64,000 nucleotides of DNA, taken from contig NZ_BMYS01000002.1 in assembly GCF_014652395.1 (NCBI RefSeq), positions 224,637 through 288,636 of the forward strand, given 5' to 3'. The position numbers and the translations under genes are program-made. Below the pieces are notes generated by a model. The model did no database searches. It was given only the letters and a program-made list of their open reading frames with translations, and was not told where the DNA came from. The number at the start of each line of letters is the position of its first letter. Position 1 is the stretch's first letter. Of this stretch, positions 39,903 to 49,080 are shown one piece after another. Origin of the DNA: Advenella faeciporci. Lineage in GTDB: Bacteria > Pseudomonadota > Gammaproteobacteria > Burkholderiales > Burkholderiaceae_B.

Positions 39903-39964
39903 TGTTTGCCTCCCCTTTAAAGATTCCCATTATAACTGCCTGAATATTTTGGGTACTTTCCCTA

Positions 39965-39993
39965 TTGACTTGGCACCAAAGTATCAATATTAT
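39965..39993 (+). promoter_or_regulatory. Sigma-70 promoter of the acyl-CoA ligase operon
   Basis: TTGACT (39965-39970) and TATTAT (39988-39993) are spaced by exactly 17 bases. Transcription would begin near 40000, about 50 bases before the ligase start. Confidence 0.65.
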
Positions 39994-40002
39994 CGTTCAA
40001 AC

Positions 40003-40030
40003 GGTACCATAATTAACAATTTAGTACCAT
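40003..40030 (+). promoter_or_regulatory. Direct GTACCAT repeats, possible TetR operator
   Basis: GTACCAT occurs at 40004-40010 and 40024-40030, 20 bases (two helical turns) apart. The outer parts also give an inverted GGTAC/GTACC pair. The sites lie just after the predicted transcription start, where a bound repressor would block the ligase operon. Confidence 0.4.
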
Positions 40031-40048
40031 GACAATCAGAGACAATTC

Positions 40049-41620
40049 ATGAAACATAAAGACCCAACCCTTTACAGCACCACCACAGTTCCCGCGCTTT
40101 TCCTTTCCGCCTTCAAGGCTTTCCCAGACCGTACTGCCCTGGTAGACACCCATCAACAACTCACTTACCGGGAAGTGGCAGCCAAATCCTTTCAAGTTGC
40201 CCGTCTGCTAAAGCTTAAAGGCATGAAACGCCAGGATACGGTTGCCTTGCTCTTAAGCAACAACATTGATTCCCTGGTGACACTCATAGCCGTGCAATTA
40301 CTGGGTTTACGGTATATTTCCCTGCACCCCATGGCATCGGAAAGCGATCATTGTTTTGTTTTACAAGACGCCCAAGCGCGCATGCTGATTGCCGACGGAA
40401 TTAAATTTCCTGAACGCGTGCAAGCCCTGTATCAACAAAACACGGTTGAACAAGTACTGACCCTGGCACCATCTTCAATAGATGCCGGTTTATTGCAACA
40501 GGCTTTAACCATGAGCACCGAACCAATCAGTATTGAATCCCAGCCTGATGACTTCACAAAAATTTCATATTCAGGTGGGACAACCGGTCGTTCAAAAGGC
40601 ATTTTGCAAACTCACCGCACGGCGATCACCATGGTCACTTACCAGCTCGCTTACTATGAATGGCCACAAAACATACGCTTTTTGGCAACCACGCCCATTT
40701 CGCATGCCGCCGGCTCTTTCGTACTGCCTATTTTCCTGCGTGGTGGCACCATGCACTTGCAGGATAAATACGCTGCGGACAGCTTCATTCAGTATGTGGA
40801 GCAGCACCAGATCAATACAAGCTTTATGGTACCAACCCAAATTTATACATTACTTGATTCCCCACTACTGGATCAGGCCAAGTTGTCCAGCCTTGAATAC
40901 ATCTTATATGGTGCTTCTCCCATGGCACCCTCCCGTCTGCTTGAGGCTTTACAGAAAATTGGCCCTGTTTTTGGGCAACTTTATGGCCAGGCTGAAGCAC
41001 CCATGATGATCAGCTACTTGTGCAAAGAAGATCATGACCCAGCACGCCCCCATTTGCTTCGTTCCTGTGGCCGTATTATTCCTGGCAATACGGTCAAATT
41101 GCTGGATACGGAATTGAATGAGGTCCCAACAGGTGAAATTGGTGAAATTTGTGTCCGCGGTCCGCTTGTCATGGAAGGCTATCTGAATCGCCCAGAAGAA
41201 AATGAAAAGGTCTTTTCCGGTCAATGGTTGCATACCGGAGACATGGCCAGGCAAGACGAACAAGGCTTCCTGTACATCGTTGACCGGGCCAAAGACATGA
41301 TTATTTCAGGTGGTTTTAATGTTTACCCCAGTGAAATTGAAAATTGCCTTGCTACACACCCTGCCATTGCCATGTCAGCCGTCATTGGCGTGCCACACGA
41401 AAAATGGGGAGAGGAAGTCACTGCCATTGTTGTTCTAAAACCAGGCATAAAGCCAAGTAAAAAAGAACTGATTGATTTTGTACTTAAAGAAAAAGGACCG
41501 GTAAACACCCCTAAAAAAATTTTCTTTGAAGAAGAGCTTCCCTTAACCTCACTAGGGAAAATCGATAAAAAAACCATTCGCAGCAAATTCTGGCAGCAAC
41601 AGGACAGACAGGTCAGCTAG
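40049..41620 (+). CDS. Class I adenylate-forming enzyme, acyl-CoA ligase
   Basis: The 523-residue enzyme has the core motifs of AMP-dependent ligases: YSGGTTGRSKGILQTH (about 172), GQAEAPM (A5), HTGDMA (A7), VDRAKDMIISGGFNVYP (A8) and the C-terminal lysine in TSLGKIDKKT (A10). It should activate a carboxylic acid to acyl-AMP and then acyl-CoA. The substrate is unknown; neighbours (thiolase, Bug receptor) suggest a medium or branched acid. It is first of a four-gene operon facing the TetR regulator. Confidence 0.9.
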   Translation: MKHKDPTLYSTTTVPALFLSAFKAFPDRTALVDTHQQLTYREVAAKSFQVARLLKLKGMKRQDTVALLLSNNIDSLVTLIAVQLLGLRYISLHPMASESDHCFVLQDAQARMLIADGIKFPERVQALYQQNTVEQVLTLAPSSIDAGLLQQALTMSTEPISIESQPDDFTKISYSGGTTGRSKGILQTHRTAITMVTYQLAYYEWPQNIRFLATTPISHAAGSFVLPIFLRGGTMHLQDKYAADSFIQYVEQHQINTSFMVPTQIYTLLDSPLLDQAKLSSLEYILYGASPMAPSRLLEALQKIGPVFGQLYGQAEAPMMISYLCKEDHDPARPHLLRSCGRIIPGNTVKLLDTELNEVPTGEIGEICVRGPLVMEGYLNRPEENEKVFSGQWLHTGDMARQDEQGFLYIVDRAKDMIISGGFNVYPSEIENCLATHPAIAMSAVIGVPHEKWGEEVTAIVVLKPGIKPSKKELIDFVLKEKGPVNTPKKIFFEEELPLTSLGKIDKKTIRSKFWQQQDRQVS

Positions 41621-41678
41621 GCCTATCAAGAAAAAAACGCAGACAGTCACCCGACCTGCATAACACAAGGAGACATCA

Positions 41679-42656
41679 ATGATATTGAAAAAAATCTTAT
41701 TAACAGCTTGCCTATCCATGGGCGTATTAAGTACCACAGCATTTGCGGCATCCGAATACCCCAGCAAATCGATCCACTTAACGGTTCCATTTGCAGCGGG
41801 TGGTGTTACTGACCTGACCGCCCGCACGTTTGCCAAACAACTGTCTGACGCGCTAAAACAACCTGTTATTGTCGAAAACCGCCCGGGTGCCGGCGCTACC
41901 ATTGGCGCCAACCATGTTGCCAAATCCACACCCGATGGCTATTCCTTATTGCTTGGCACCAATGTTACCCATGCCATTACACCCCAAATGATGCAAAAGG
42001 CACCTTATAATCCGCTTGAGGATTTTCAGCCGATTGCCATGTTTGGCCTGAACGGGAATGTATTGCTTGTGAAGCAGGATTTCCCGGCAAATACCTTTGA
42101 GGAGTTTCTTGACTACATCAGAAACAGCAAAAACGAACTTAATTATGCATCGGGCAGCATTGGCAGTTCTGCGCATCTTGCCGCTGAATTACTCAAAATT
42201 GAGGTCAAGGACATTCAATACACGCATATCCCGTTCGGTGGTCCTTCTGAAGCCATGTCGGCCTTAATCGGCGGCCACGTTGATTTCATGTTTAGCAATA
42301 TCGGCGCTGCGGTCAGCCAGACAAAATCGGGCAAGGTAAAAGCCCTGGCCGTGACAACATCCAAACGCACCACTGAATTACCCAATGTTCCCACCATCGC
42401 AGAATCTGGTGTGCCCGGATTCGAGGTAGTGGGCTGGATGGCAGCCTTTGCACCTAAAAACACACCCCCTGCCACCACACAAAAACTTAACGCACTTATT
42501 AATACTTCCCAGGAAAACCCTGAATTGCGTAAAACAATGGATACCGCATCGGTCATTCCTGTTATTTATACACCGGAAGAAACGGCAACTTTCGTGAAAA
42601 ATGAATATGAAAAATGGGGAAATGTCATTCACGCAGCCAACATTCCAAAAATGTAA
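41679..42656 (+). CDS. Bug-family periplasmic solute-binding receptor (TTT type) 2
   Basis: The 325-residue protein has a signal peptide (cleavage after AFA near residue 23), then VPFAAGGVTDLTARTFA and VIVENRPGAGATIGAN, the Bug ligand-binding loops. AAGGAG precedes the ATG. It lies inside the acyl-CoA ligase operon, so its ligand is probably the ligase substrate. Confidence 0.92.
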   Translation: MILKKILLTACLSMGVLSTTAFAASEYPSKSIHLTVPFAAGGVTDLTARTFAKQLSDALKQPVIVENRPGAGATIGANHVAKSTPDGYSLLLGTNVTHAITPQMMQKAPYNPLEDFQPIAMFGLNGNVLLVKQDFPANTFEEFLDYIRNSKNELNYASGSIGSSAHLAAELLKIEVKDIQYTHIPFGGPSEAMSALIGGHVDFMFSNIGAAVSQTKSGKVKALAVTTSKRTTELPNVPTIAESGVPGFEVVGWMAAFAPKNTPPATTQKLNALINTSQENPELRKTMDTASVIPVIYTPEETATFVKNEYEKWGNVIHAANIPKM

Positions 42657-42680
42657 ACAACCACTTACCCGGAGTTTGTA

Positions 42681-43850
42681 ATGACTATTAAAAATAAGGC
42701 CTATATTGTTGGCGCTTATGAGCACCCTACCCGGTTTGCTCCCGACAAATCGGTTGCCCAGCTTCACGCAGAAAGCGCGCTGGGTGCCTTGCAGGATGCA
42801 GGGTTGGAATTAAAGGATGTAGACGGCTACTTTTGTGCCGGTGACGTTCCCGGTGGAAGCCCGATTTCCATGGCAGAATACCTTAACCTTAACCTGAGCT
42901 GGCTGGACGGCACGGAAATTGGAGGGTGCTCTTATATTGCCCATGTGGAACGCGCGGCACAGGCCATTGCCGCAGGCAAATGCCGTGTTGCCCTGATTAC
43001 ACTGGCGGGCAAACCCAAAAGCACGGGTGTAGCCACTGGCACCGCTACCCGTATACTAGGACCGGAACGCCCGGAAACACCATGGGATTTACCTTACAAA
43101 CCCACCATTACCGGCATTTATGGCATGATTACCCAACGGCATATGCATGAGTACGGCACCACCGCTGAACAACTGGCCGCCATCAAGGTCGCTGCCTCAC
43201 ACCATGCCCAATATAATGAAAATGCCCTGCTTAAAAAAGTGGTCACGGTTGAAGATGTCATTAACTCACCCATTATTGCGCCCCCCTTGCACCGGCTTGA
43301 CTGCTGCGTCATTACAGACGGCGGTGGTGCACTTATTGTTACCACGCCTGAAATTGCCAAATCACTTAAGCGCCCACTGGTAAAAGTCATGGGGGCCAGC
43401 CAGACCATTAAAACCAGCCATGGTGGCTATATTGCACCAACAGAAACAGGCGCCCTCAAGACCGGCCCTGAAGCTTTTTCCGAGGCAGGCGTTACCCCCA
43501 ATGATATTAAATACGCCTCTATTTACGACAACTTTACGATCATGGTTCTTATGCAGCTTGAAGACCTGGGTTTCTGCAAAAAAGGCCAGGCAGGCCAATT
43601 TGTAGCCGAAGGAAATTTAATTTCCGGCACTGGCAAACTGCCGTGGAATACCGATGGCGGTGGCTTGTGCAACAATCACCCCTCCAATCGCGGCGGCATT
43701 ACCAAAGTCATTGAAGCGGTTCGCCAGCTACGCCAAGAAGCCCACCCGGCCGTACAAGTGAAAAACTGTGATATTGCACTGGCTGCCGGCCCAGGCCTTG
43801 TGGTTGGCGAAGGCCATGCCCATGCCACCCTGATTTTAGGAAGAGAATAA
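42681..43850 (+). CDS. Thiolase family protein (SCP-x/lipid-transfer type)
   Basis: The 389-residue protein has the thiolase fold. A cysteine in EIGGCSYIAHVERAAQAIA (about 75-95) is at the expected nucleophile position, a histidine lies in GGLCNNHPSNRGG (about 335) and EGHAHATLILGR is near the C-terminus. It belongs to the group of thiolase-like proteins paired with small zinc-ribbon/OB-fold proteins, which cleave or form beta-keto acyl-CoA. The DUF35 partner starts 2 bases after its stop. Confidence 0.88.
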   Translation: MTIKNKAYIVGAYEHPTRFAPDKSVAQLHAESALGALQDAGLELKDVDGYFCAGDVPGGSPISMAEYLNLNLSWLDGTEIGGCSYIAHVERAAQAIAAGKCRVALITLAGKPKSTGVATGTATRILGPERPETPWDLPYKPTITGIYGMITQRHMHEYGTTAEQLAAIKVAASHHAQYNENALLKKVVTVEDVINSPIIAPPLHRLDCCVITDGGGALIVTTPEIAKSLKRPLVKVMGASQTIKTSHGGYIAPTETGALKTGPEAFSEAGVTPNDIKYASIYDNFTIMVLMQLEDLGFCKKGQAGQFVAEGNLISGTGKLPWNTDGGGLCNNHPSNRGGITKVIEAVRQLRQEAHPAVQVKNCDIALAAGPGLVVGEGHAHATLILGRE

Positions 43851-43852
43851 AC

Positions 43853-44266
43853 ATGGATAACCTGGATAATAAAACCACAGACTTTCATTCCGATGCCTAT
43901 GCCAATGCTTATCCCGAAACCAGACCGTTTTGGGAAGCAGCGGAAAAAGATGAGCTCTTGCTGAAAATATGCCACGATTGCGACAAAACCCATTGGTATC
44001 CGCGCATGATTTGTCCCTTGTGCGGCAGTGCCAATACAGGTTGGCTAAATGCAAGCGGTCAGGGCACGCTCTATGCCTTCAGCCATATTGAAAAAGCGGA
44101 CCCACCTTACACGCTGGCTTATGTTCAGCTGGATGAAGGCCCCATCATCATGAGCAATATTATTGATGCCGAGGTTGACCAGTTAAAAATTGGCGCACCC
44201 GTAACGGTGGCCTTCCAACGCATGAAAGAAGGCAGGAAAATGCCTGTTTTCAGGTTGATTGAATAA
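43853..44266 (+). CDS. Zn-ribbon/OB-fold protein (DUF35), thiolase partner
   Basis: The 137-residue protein has a rubredoxin-like zinc ribbon with Cys40, Cys43, Cys54 and Cys57 and a C-terminal OB fold (LNASGQGTLYAFSHIEK onwards). DUF35 proteins form complexes with thiolases and related acyltransferases and may bind acyl-CoA. It ends the ligase operon. Confidence 0.9.
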   Translation: MDNLDNKTTDFHSDAYANAYPETRPFWEAAEKDELLLKICHDCDKTHWYPRMICPLCGSANTGWLNASGQGTLYAFSHIEKADPPYTLAYVQLDEGPIIMSNIIDAEVDQLKIGAPVTVAFQRMKEGRKMPVFRLIE

Positions 44267-44287
44267 GGGGCAGTTTTCACAACCCAT

Positions 44288-44314
44288 AAAGACGTCTTTT
44301 CTCTAGACATCTTT
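44288..44314. terminator. Possible bidirectional terminator between the DUF35 and IclR genes
   Basis: AAAGACGTCT (44288-44297) pairs with AGACATCTTT (44305-44314) with one mismatch. It lies at the junction of two converging genes and overlaps the last codons of the IclR gene. Confidence 0.35.
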
Positions 44315-45100
44315 AAATATTAATGAACCGCGGATTTTCAGGGCCAGCGCTTCTGTAATCCGCCTCAAAGCCCCCACCATTTTGTCATGATTCTGTTCTA
44401 CGCGAACAGTCAATGTTGATACACTCAAGGCACAAATGCCATTACCATAAGCATCCCTGACCGGCATTGATAATGAGCGAACCGGTAAATCGGGAGCATC
44501 CTTGGTGGCATACCCCTGCGTTCTTGCCTGGCCAACAATTTGCATGAATTCATTAATGGGCGGCTCTGCGCGTGCGGTCAGCAAAGCTTTGTTTTTCAAA
44601 AGGATTTTTTCCACTTGCTCATCGCTCATGGCGCTGAGCAACGCAATACTGCCGGCACCGCAGCCCAACGGACGGCGCTGTCCTACACCGAGGTTCAAGA
44701 CACGAATGGGAAAGTGCCCTTCAGCGCGGTCAAGACAAACCACATCATGACCACTCCTAACCGTTAAGAAAGCACTATCACCGGTAATACCCGACAATTC
44801 CTGCAGCGCTTCTTTACACAGTTGCTGGGCAGGCACCGATGAACTGGCGGCAAGGCCAAGTTCATACAAAAGCGGGCCAAGATGGTAATTGCGGGTCAAT
44901 GGATTCTGGACCAGCATGGACTCTGCCGTTAAACGGCGCAATATACGATGAACGGTAGGTCTTTCAATACCAGACCTTTCTGCTATTTCACCCAGTCCAA
45001 ACCCCATCCCGTCCGAGGCGGCAATGACGCGCAGGATTTCGGTTGCACGGCCAATACTTTGCGTGCCCCCCACCTCTTTTTTATTATCACTATAGTCCAT
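44303..45100 (-). CDS. IclR family transcriptional regulator
   Basis: The 265-residue protein has an N-terminal winged helix (GLGEIAERSGIERPTVHRIL, about 37-56) and a C-terminal IclR effector domain (VCLDRAEGHFPIRVL, GCGAGSIALLSAMS). It diverges from the eight-gene catabolic operon by 106 bases and is the likely regulator of that operon. The effector is unknown. Confidence 0.9.
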   Translation of the reverse strand: MDYSDNKKEVGGTQSIGRATEILRVIAASDGMGFGLGEIAERSGIERPTVHRILRRLTAESMLVQNPLTRNYHLGPLLYELGLAASSSVPAQQLCKEALQELSGITGDSAFLTVRSGHDVVCLDRAEGHFPIRVLNLGVGQRRPLGCGAGSIALLSAMSDEQVEKILLKNKALLTARAEPPINEFMQIVGQARTQGYATKDAPDLPVRSLSMPVRDAYGNGICALSVSTLTVRVEQNHDKMVGALRRITEALALKIRGSLIFKDV

Positions 45101-45107
45101 ATTGTGG

Positions 45108-45145
45108 ATTCCTTATATTTACTAGTTCATTTTTTAGCATAATAA
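45108..45145 (+). promoter_or_regulatory. Putative promoter and operator between the IclR gene and its operon
   Basis: TTTACT (45118-45123) and TAATAA (45140-45145) are spaced by 16 bases and could drive the plus-strand operon. A short palindrome GGATTCC sits just upstream in GTGGATTCCTTAT. Neither is strong; the assignment rests mainly on the divergent arrangement. Confidence 0.3.
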
Positions 45146-45206
45146 TACATTCAAACAATACAAAACAAGACCTTGCACTTACAAAACCGACACTGAGGAG
45201 ACCCAC

Positions 45207-46193
45207 ATGAATTTTCCCAAACAGATAAAAAACTATTTTGTTATCGCTGGAATGATTTCCCTTACAGGCACGGCAATGGCCGCCTACCCTGAAAAACCGG
45301 TCAGCACGATTGTGACCTTCCCGCCCGGCAACTCTGCCGATTTGGTGGGCCGCACCATGGCGCAGCAACTTGAGCAGGCTTTTGGCCAAACATTCATTAT
45401 TGAAAACAAAGGTGGTGCCGGCGGCACGATTGGGGTTGAACAACTCATCCGAAGCAAACCCGACGGTTACACCATTACCATTACGTCACTGTCTCCCATC
45501 AGCATTATTCCAGTCACCAAAAAACTGCCTTATGATCCACTGAAGGATCTGGTGCCAATCTCCCTGCTTGCCCAAGGCCCCATGGTCGTCCTTGTCAACA
45601 AGGATGCCCCTTTCAATACCATGCAAGAGCTTATTGATTATGCAAAAGCCAATCCGGGAAAACTGAACTATGGCTCACTGGGTGCCGGTACGATCAGCCA
45701 ATTGACCACAGAACTTTTCAAGGAAGCCGCAGAGATTGACATCAAGGAAATTCCATATAAAGGCAGCACCCAGGCTATTCAGGATCTGATTGGTGGCCGG
45801 ATACAAATTCTTTTTGATGGCAACGCTTCGGCTATCCGGCAAATTGAAGCCGGCGCAGCAAAAGGACTGGCCGTTACCATCCCGCAACGCTCACCCTTAA
45901 TGCCCAATACCCCCTCCATCGCCGAAACCAATGTAGAGGGATTGAAGAACTTTACCTCCCAGGGTTGGATGGGTGCTTTTGCACCGGCAAACACACCACC
46001 GGAAGTCATCAAAGCCTTACACGAAAAAATGCAAGTTGCGCTTAAATCCCAACCCGTCATTGAACGTTTCAATGCATCTGGATTACAGGCGATTGGTTCG
46101 GAAACACCTGAAAAATTTGAAAAATTTGTAAAAGAGGATCTCAATCGCTGGAAATCAGCCGCAAAAATGCTGGGTATCAGCCCCGATCAATAA
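45207..46193 (+). CDS. Bug-family periplasmic solute-binding receptor (TTT type) 3
   Basis: The 328-residue protein has a signal peptide (cleavage after AMA near 26), TFPPGNSADLVGRTMA and IIENKGGAGGTIGVE. GAGGAG precedes the ATG. As first gene of the eight-gene operon it probably captures the substrate of that pathway. No cognate TctA/TctB genes are in the window. Confidence 0.92.
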   Translation: MNFPKQIKNYFVIAGMISLTGTAMAAYPEKPVSTIVTFPPGNSADLVGRTMAQQLEQAFGQTFIIENKGGAGGTIGVEQLIRSKPDGYTITITSLSPISIIPVTKKLPYDPLKDLVPISLLAQGPMVVLVNKDAPFNTMQELIDYAKANPGKLNYGSLGAGTISQLTTELFKEAAEIDIKEIPYKGSTQAIQDLIGGRIQILFDGNASAIRQIEAGAAKGLAVTIPQRSPLMPNTPSIAETNVEGLKNFTSQGWMGAFAPANTPPEVIKALHEKMQVALKSQPVIERFNASGLQAIGSETPEKFEKFVKEDLNRWKSAAKMLGISPDQ

Positions 46194-46202
46194 GGATCAA
46201 TC

Positions 46203-46997
46203 ATGAACAAAACCTACGAAACCATAAAAGTCGAAGAACCGTTTCCCGGGACTTTGCTGGTCACCCTGAACCGCCCAGAAGTCTCCAATGCCTTCAACAC
46301 CCAAGCCGGACATGAGCTATATGATGTATTTCACCCCCTGGAGCTTGAACACCGCAAATATCGCTGCATTGTTATCACTGGTGCCGGTGACAAGGCGTTC
46401 TGTGCAGGCGGAGACTTAAAAGAACGTAAAACCCTGACTGAAGAACAATGGGTATTGCAGCACGAGCTTTTTGAGCGTACCTTCCGCTCAATTCTCAACT
46501 GTCCACTGCCCATTCTGGCAGCCGTCAATGGTCATGCTTTTGGTGGCGGTTTTGAATTGATGCTGCAGTGTGATTTTGCCTATGCATCGCGCAACGCCCG
46601 CTTTGCCCTGACAGAAGTATCACTGGGCATCATGCCCGGCGGAGGCGGTACACAAACCTTGCCAAGGGCCGTTGGCGAACGTCGTGCAAAGGAAATCATT
46701 CTAACCGCAAGCCCTTTCAGTGCCGATGAGGCTTACGAATGGGGAGTCGTCAACCGTGTTTTCGAACCGGGCGAGGTCCTTGATAAAACACTTGAAGCCG
46801 CACAAAAAATTGCCGCCAATGCCCCGCTTTCAATCAGGCAGGCAAAACACTCCATCCACTACGGCTTACAAATGGATCTGAACTCCGGCATGATGTTTGA
46901 ACTTGAAGCGTATCAACGCATGGTTCACAGCCAGGATCGCAAGGAAGGCATTCTGGCCTTCAATGAAAAGCGCAAACCCAATTTCAAGGGCTGGTAA
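46203..46997 (+). CDS. Enoyl-CoA hydratase/isomerase family protein
   Basis: The 264-residue crotonase has an oxyanion-hole motif AFCAGGDLKE (about 66) and both glutamates expected for hydration: NGHAFGGGFELML (about 108-120) and LTEVSLGIMPGGGGTQ (about 137-152). It is therefore probably an active hydratase, for example of a branched unsaturated acyl-CoA (methylglutaconyl-CoA type). It starts 9 bases after the Bug gene and is followed 2 bases later by the CoA-transferase. Confidence 0.88.
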   Translation: MNKTYETIKVEEPFPGTLLVTLNRPEVSNAFNTQAGHELYDVFHPLELEHRKYRCIVITGAGDKAFCAGGDLKERKTLTEEQWVLQHELFERTFRSILNCPLPILAAVNGHAFGGGFELMLQCDFAYASRNARFALTEVSLGIMPGGGGTQTLPRAVGERRAKEIILTASPFSADEAYEWGVVNRVFEPGEVLDKTLEAAQKIAANAPLSIRQAKHSIHYGLQMDLNSGMMFELEAYQRMVHSQDRKEGILAFNEKRKPNFKGW

Positions 46998-46999
46998 GA

Positions 47000-48142
47000 A
47001 TGAAAACAAACACCATTAAACCATTACCACTGCAAGGCTATACAATTTTTGAAATTGGGCAGAATGTTGCTGCCCCATTTGCCGCCCAAATCCTGGCTGA
47101 TTTGGGGGCCACGGTGATTAAGATTGAAAAACCGGCGGGAGACGATGCCCGTCACTGGGGCCCACCAGACTGGGAAGGTGCTTCGGCCATGTTCCAGACC
47201 TTAAACCGGAACAAACAATCCCAAGTGTGCAATTTCAGGGATCCACAACAGGTTGAACAACTCAGAAAACAATTCATCGCCCAAGCGGATGTCATTATTC
47301 AGAACTTCAGACCGGGGGTTCTGGAAGGCCTGGGCCTTGATGAAAAAACACTGCGTGCCACTAAACCCGAACTGATTTACTGCGATATGGGTGCCTTTGG
47401 CAGTGGTGGTCCGTTATCAGACCTGCCTGGTTACGACCCGCTAATGCAAGCCTACGGTGGTTTAATGAGCGTGACCGGTGAACCGGGTCAGCCTCCGGTA
47501 AGGACGGGCTATTCAGTCATTGACTGTGGTACTGGCATGTGGGCCGCCATTGGCATTCTGTCTGCCCTGTTACAACGCGAAAAAATGCAGGACGGCGCTC
47601 ATGTTGAGGTTTCCCTTTTCGAAACCTCCTTAAGCTGGATGCAGGTTGCCAGCGCCCAGCATATGTCCAGCGGACAGGTTCCAGGTCGCCATGGATCAGG
47701 GGCGGCAACCATTGTGCCTTACCGCGCCTACCAGACGGCTGACGGACATCTGGTGGTTGCCGCAGGCAATAACGGCCTGTTTGCCAGGCTGTGCAAAGTG
47801 CTGGCTCACAGCGAATGGGCTGAAGATGAACGTTTTGCCAATAACCCGCAACGCGTCATCCACCGGAACATCCTTGATGAATTGATTCAAAATGAATTAC
47901 GCCAGCAAACACGCGAATATTGGACTGCCAAATTGCGTGAAGCCAACGTGCCTTGTACTCCGGTACAGGACACGGCTGAAGCCTTTGGCTGCGAACAGGC
48001 GCAAGCCTTGGGTGTTATGCAGGAAGTTCCCGATTCAGCCATGAAATTCATGGGTCTGCCCATTCGCCTTGACGGGCAAAGGCCTGCCATCCGGCTTGCG
48101 CCCCCTGCCCTGCAACCCTTGACTGAAGAGAGTTTGTCATGA
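47000..48142 (+). CDS. CaiB/BaiF family (class III) CoA-transferase
   Basis: The 380-residue protein carries the family hallmarks: NVAAPFAAQILADLGATVIKIE at the N-terminus (key residues AAPFAAQ, LGA), FRPGVLEGLGL and GYDPLMQAYGGLMSVTG with the catalytic aspartate of the YDPLMQA region (about 157). Such enzymes move CoA between carboxylates, often using succinyl-CoA or an acetyl-CoA donor. Here it could activate the imported acid. Its stop overlaps the next start (ATGA). Confidence 0.9.
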   Translation: MKTNTIKPLPLQGYTIFEIGQNVAAPFAAQILADLGATVIKIEKPAGDDARHWGPPDWEGASAMFQTLNRNKQSQVCNFRDPQQVEQLRKQFIAQADVIIQNFRPGVLEGLGLDEKTLRATKPELIYCDMGAFGSGGPLSDLPGYDPLMQAYGGLMSVTGEPGQPPVRTGYSVIDCGTGMWAAIGILSALLQREKMQDGAHVEVSLFETSLSWMQVASAQHMSSGQVPGRHGSGAATIVPYRAYQTADGHLVVAAGNNGLFARLCKVLAHSEWAEDERFANNPQRVIHRNILDELIQNELRQQTREYWTAKLREANVPCTPVQDTAEAFGCEQAQALGVMQEVPDSAMKFMGLPIRLDGQRPAIRLAPPALQPLTEESLS

Positions 48143-49056
48143 CTGATAACAATCAGGTCTTCGTTCGGGAAGTCGGTTTGCGTGATGGCATTCAGAGCCT
48201 GGATACCATTGCCACCCAAGACAAAATTCAATGGCTCAAGGTTGAGTCTGAAGCGGGTGTTCAAGCCTTTGAAATCACCTCGTTTGTTCCCGCACATGTG
48301 ATTCCACAATTTTTTGATGCACAGACAATGGTCGAGCAGGGACAACTGAACCCCAGGTTGCTGCTTTCAGCACTGGTGCTGAATGAAAAAGGGGCCATGC
48401 GCGCCTTGGAGGCCGGAGTTAAAAATATTGTATTTGTCCTTTCAGCCAGTGCCACGCATTCACAAAAAAATGCCCGTACCACGCTTGAAAACGCGCTTGC
48501 TGCAGTGGCACGGTTAATTGAAATGGTCAAGCAACAGCCCGAACCACCGCATATAACCGGTGCCATTGCCACTTCTTTTGGCTGCACCTATGAGGGCCAT
48601 ATTGAAAGCAAGACGGTTCTGAACATTGCAGACAGAATGGCGCAGGCCGGTGTTGATCATATCGCCCTGGGAGACACGGTTGGTTTTGCCGGTCCCAGAC
48701 AGGTCAAAAACCTGTTTACCCAACTGCATCAACTGCTGGGCAAGCTGCCGGTTGGCGCGCATTTTCATGATACGCGCGGCATGGGCATGGCTAACGTGCT
48801 GGCAGCACTGGAAGCCGGTGTCAGACACTTTGACGCCTCTTTGGGTGGCTTGGGCGGTTGCCCGTTTGCCCCCGGTGCCACGGGCAATATCGCCACCGAA
48901 GATCTTTGCTTTTTGCTGGAAGAGTACGGTCTACAAACCGGCATTGACCTTGAAAAACTGCTTGAGGCCCGCCGCTGGCTGGCCCACCTGCTTCCTGACG
49001 AGCCATTACAGGGTGCTTTGTCACGTGCAGGACTGCCCAACATCATTACACATTAA
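48139..49056 (+). CDS. Hydroxymethylglutaryl-CoA lyase family protein
   Basis: The 305-residue TIM-barrel enzyme has FVREVGLRDGIQSL (catalytic Arg-Asp), the metal HxH in HFHDTRGMG (about 210) and the signature loop GGCPFAPGATGNI with the catalytic cysteine (about 240). These are the HMG-CoA lyase active-site residues, so cleavage of HMG-CoA or a related 3-hydroxy-3-methylacyl-CoA to a ketoacid plus acetyl-CoA is likely. It overlaps the CoA-transferase by 4 bases. Confidence 0.9.
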   Translation: MTDNNQVFVREVGLRDGIQSLDTIATQDKIQWLKVESEAGVQAFEITSFVPAHVIPQFFDAQTMVEQGQLNPRLLLSALVLNEKGAMRALEAGVKNIVFVLSASATHSQKNARTTLENALAAVARLIEMVKQQPEPPHITGAIATSFGCTYEGHIESKTVLNIADRMAQAGVDHIALGDTVGFAGPRQVKNLFTQLHQLLGKLPVGAHFHDTRGMGMANVLAALEAGVRHFDASLGGLGGCPFAPGATGNIATEDLCFLLEEYGLQTGIDLEKLLEARRWLAHLLPDEPLQGALSRAGLPNIITH

Positions 49057-49080
49057 TTCTTAAGATCAGGAAAAAGAACC

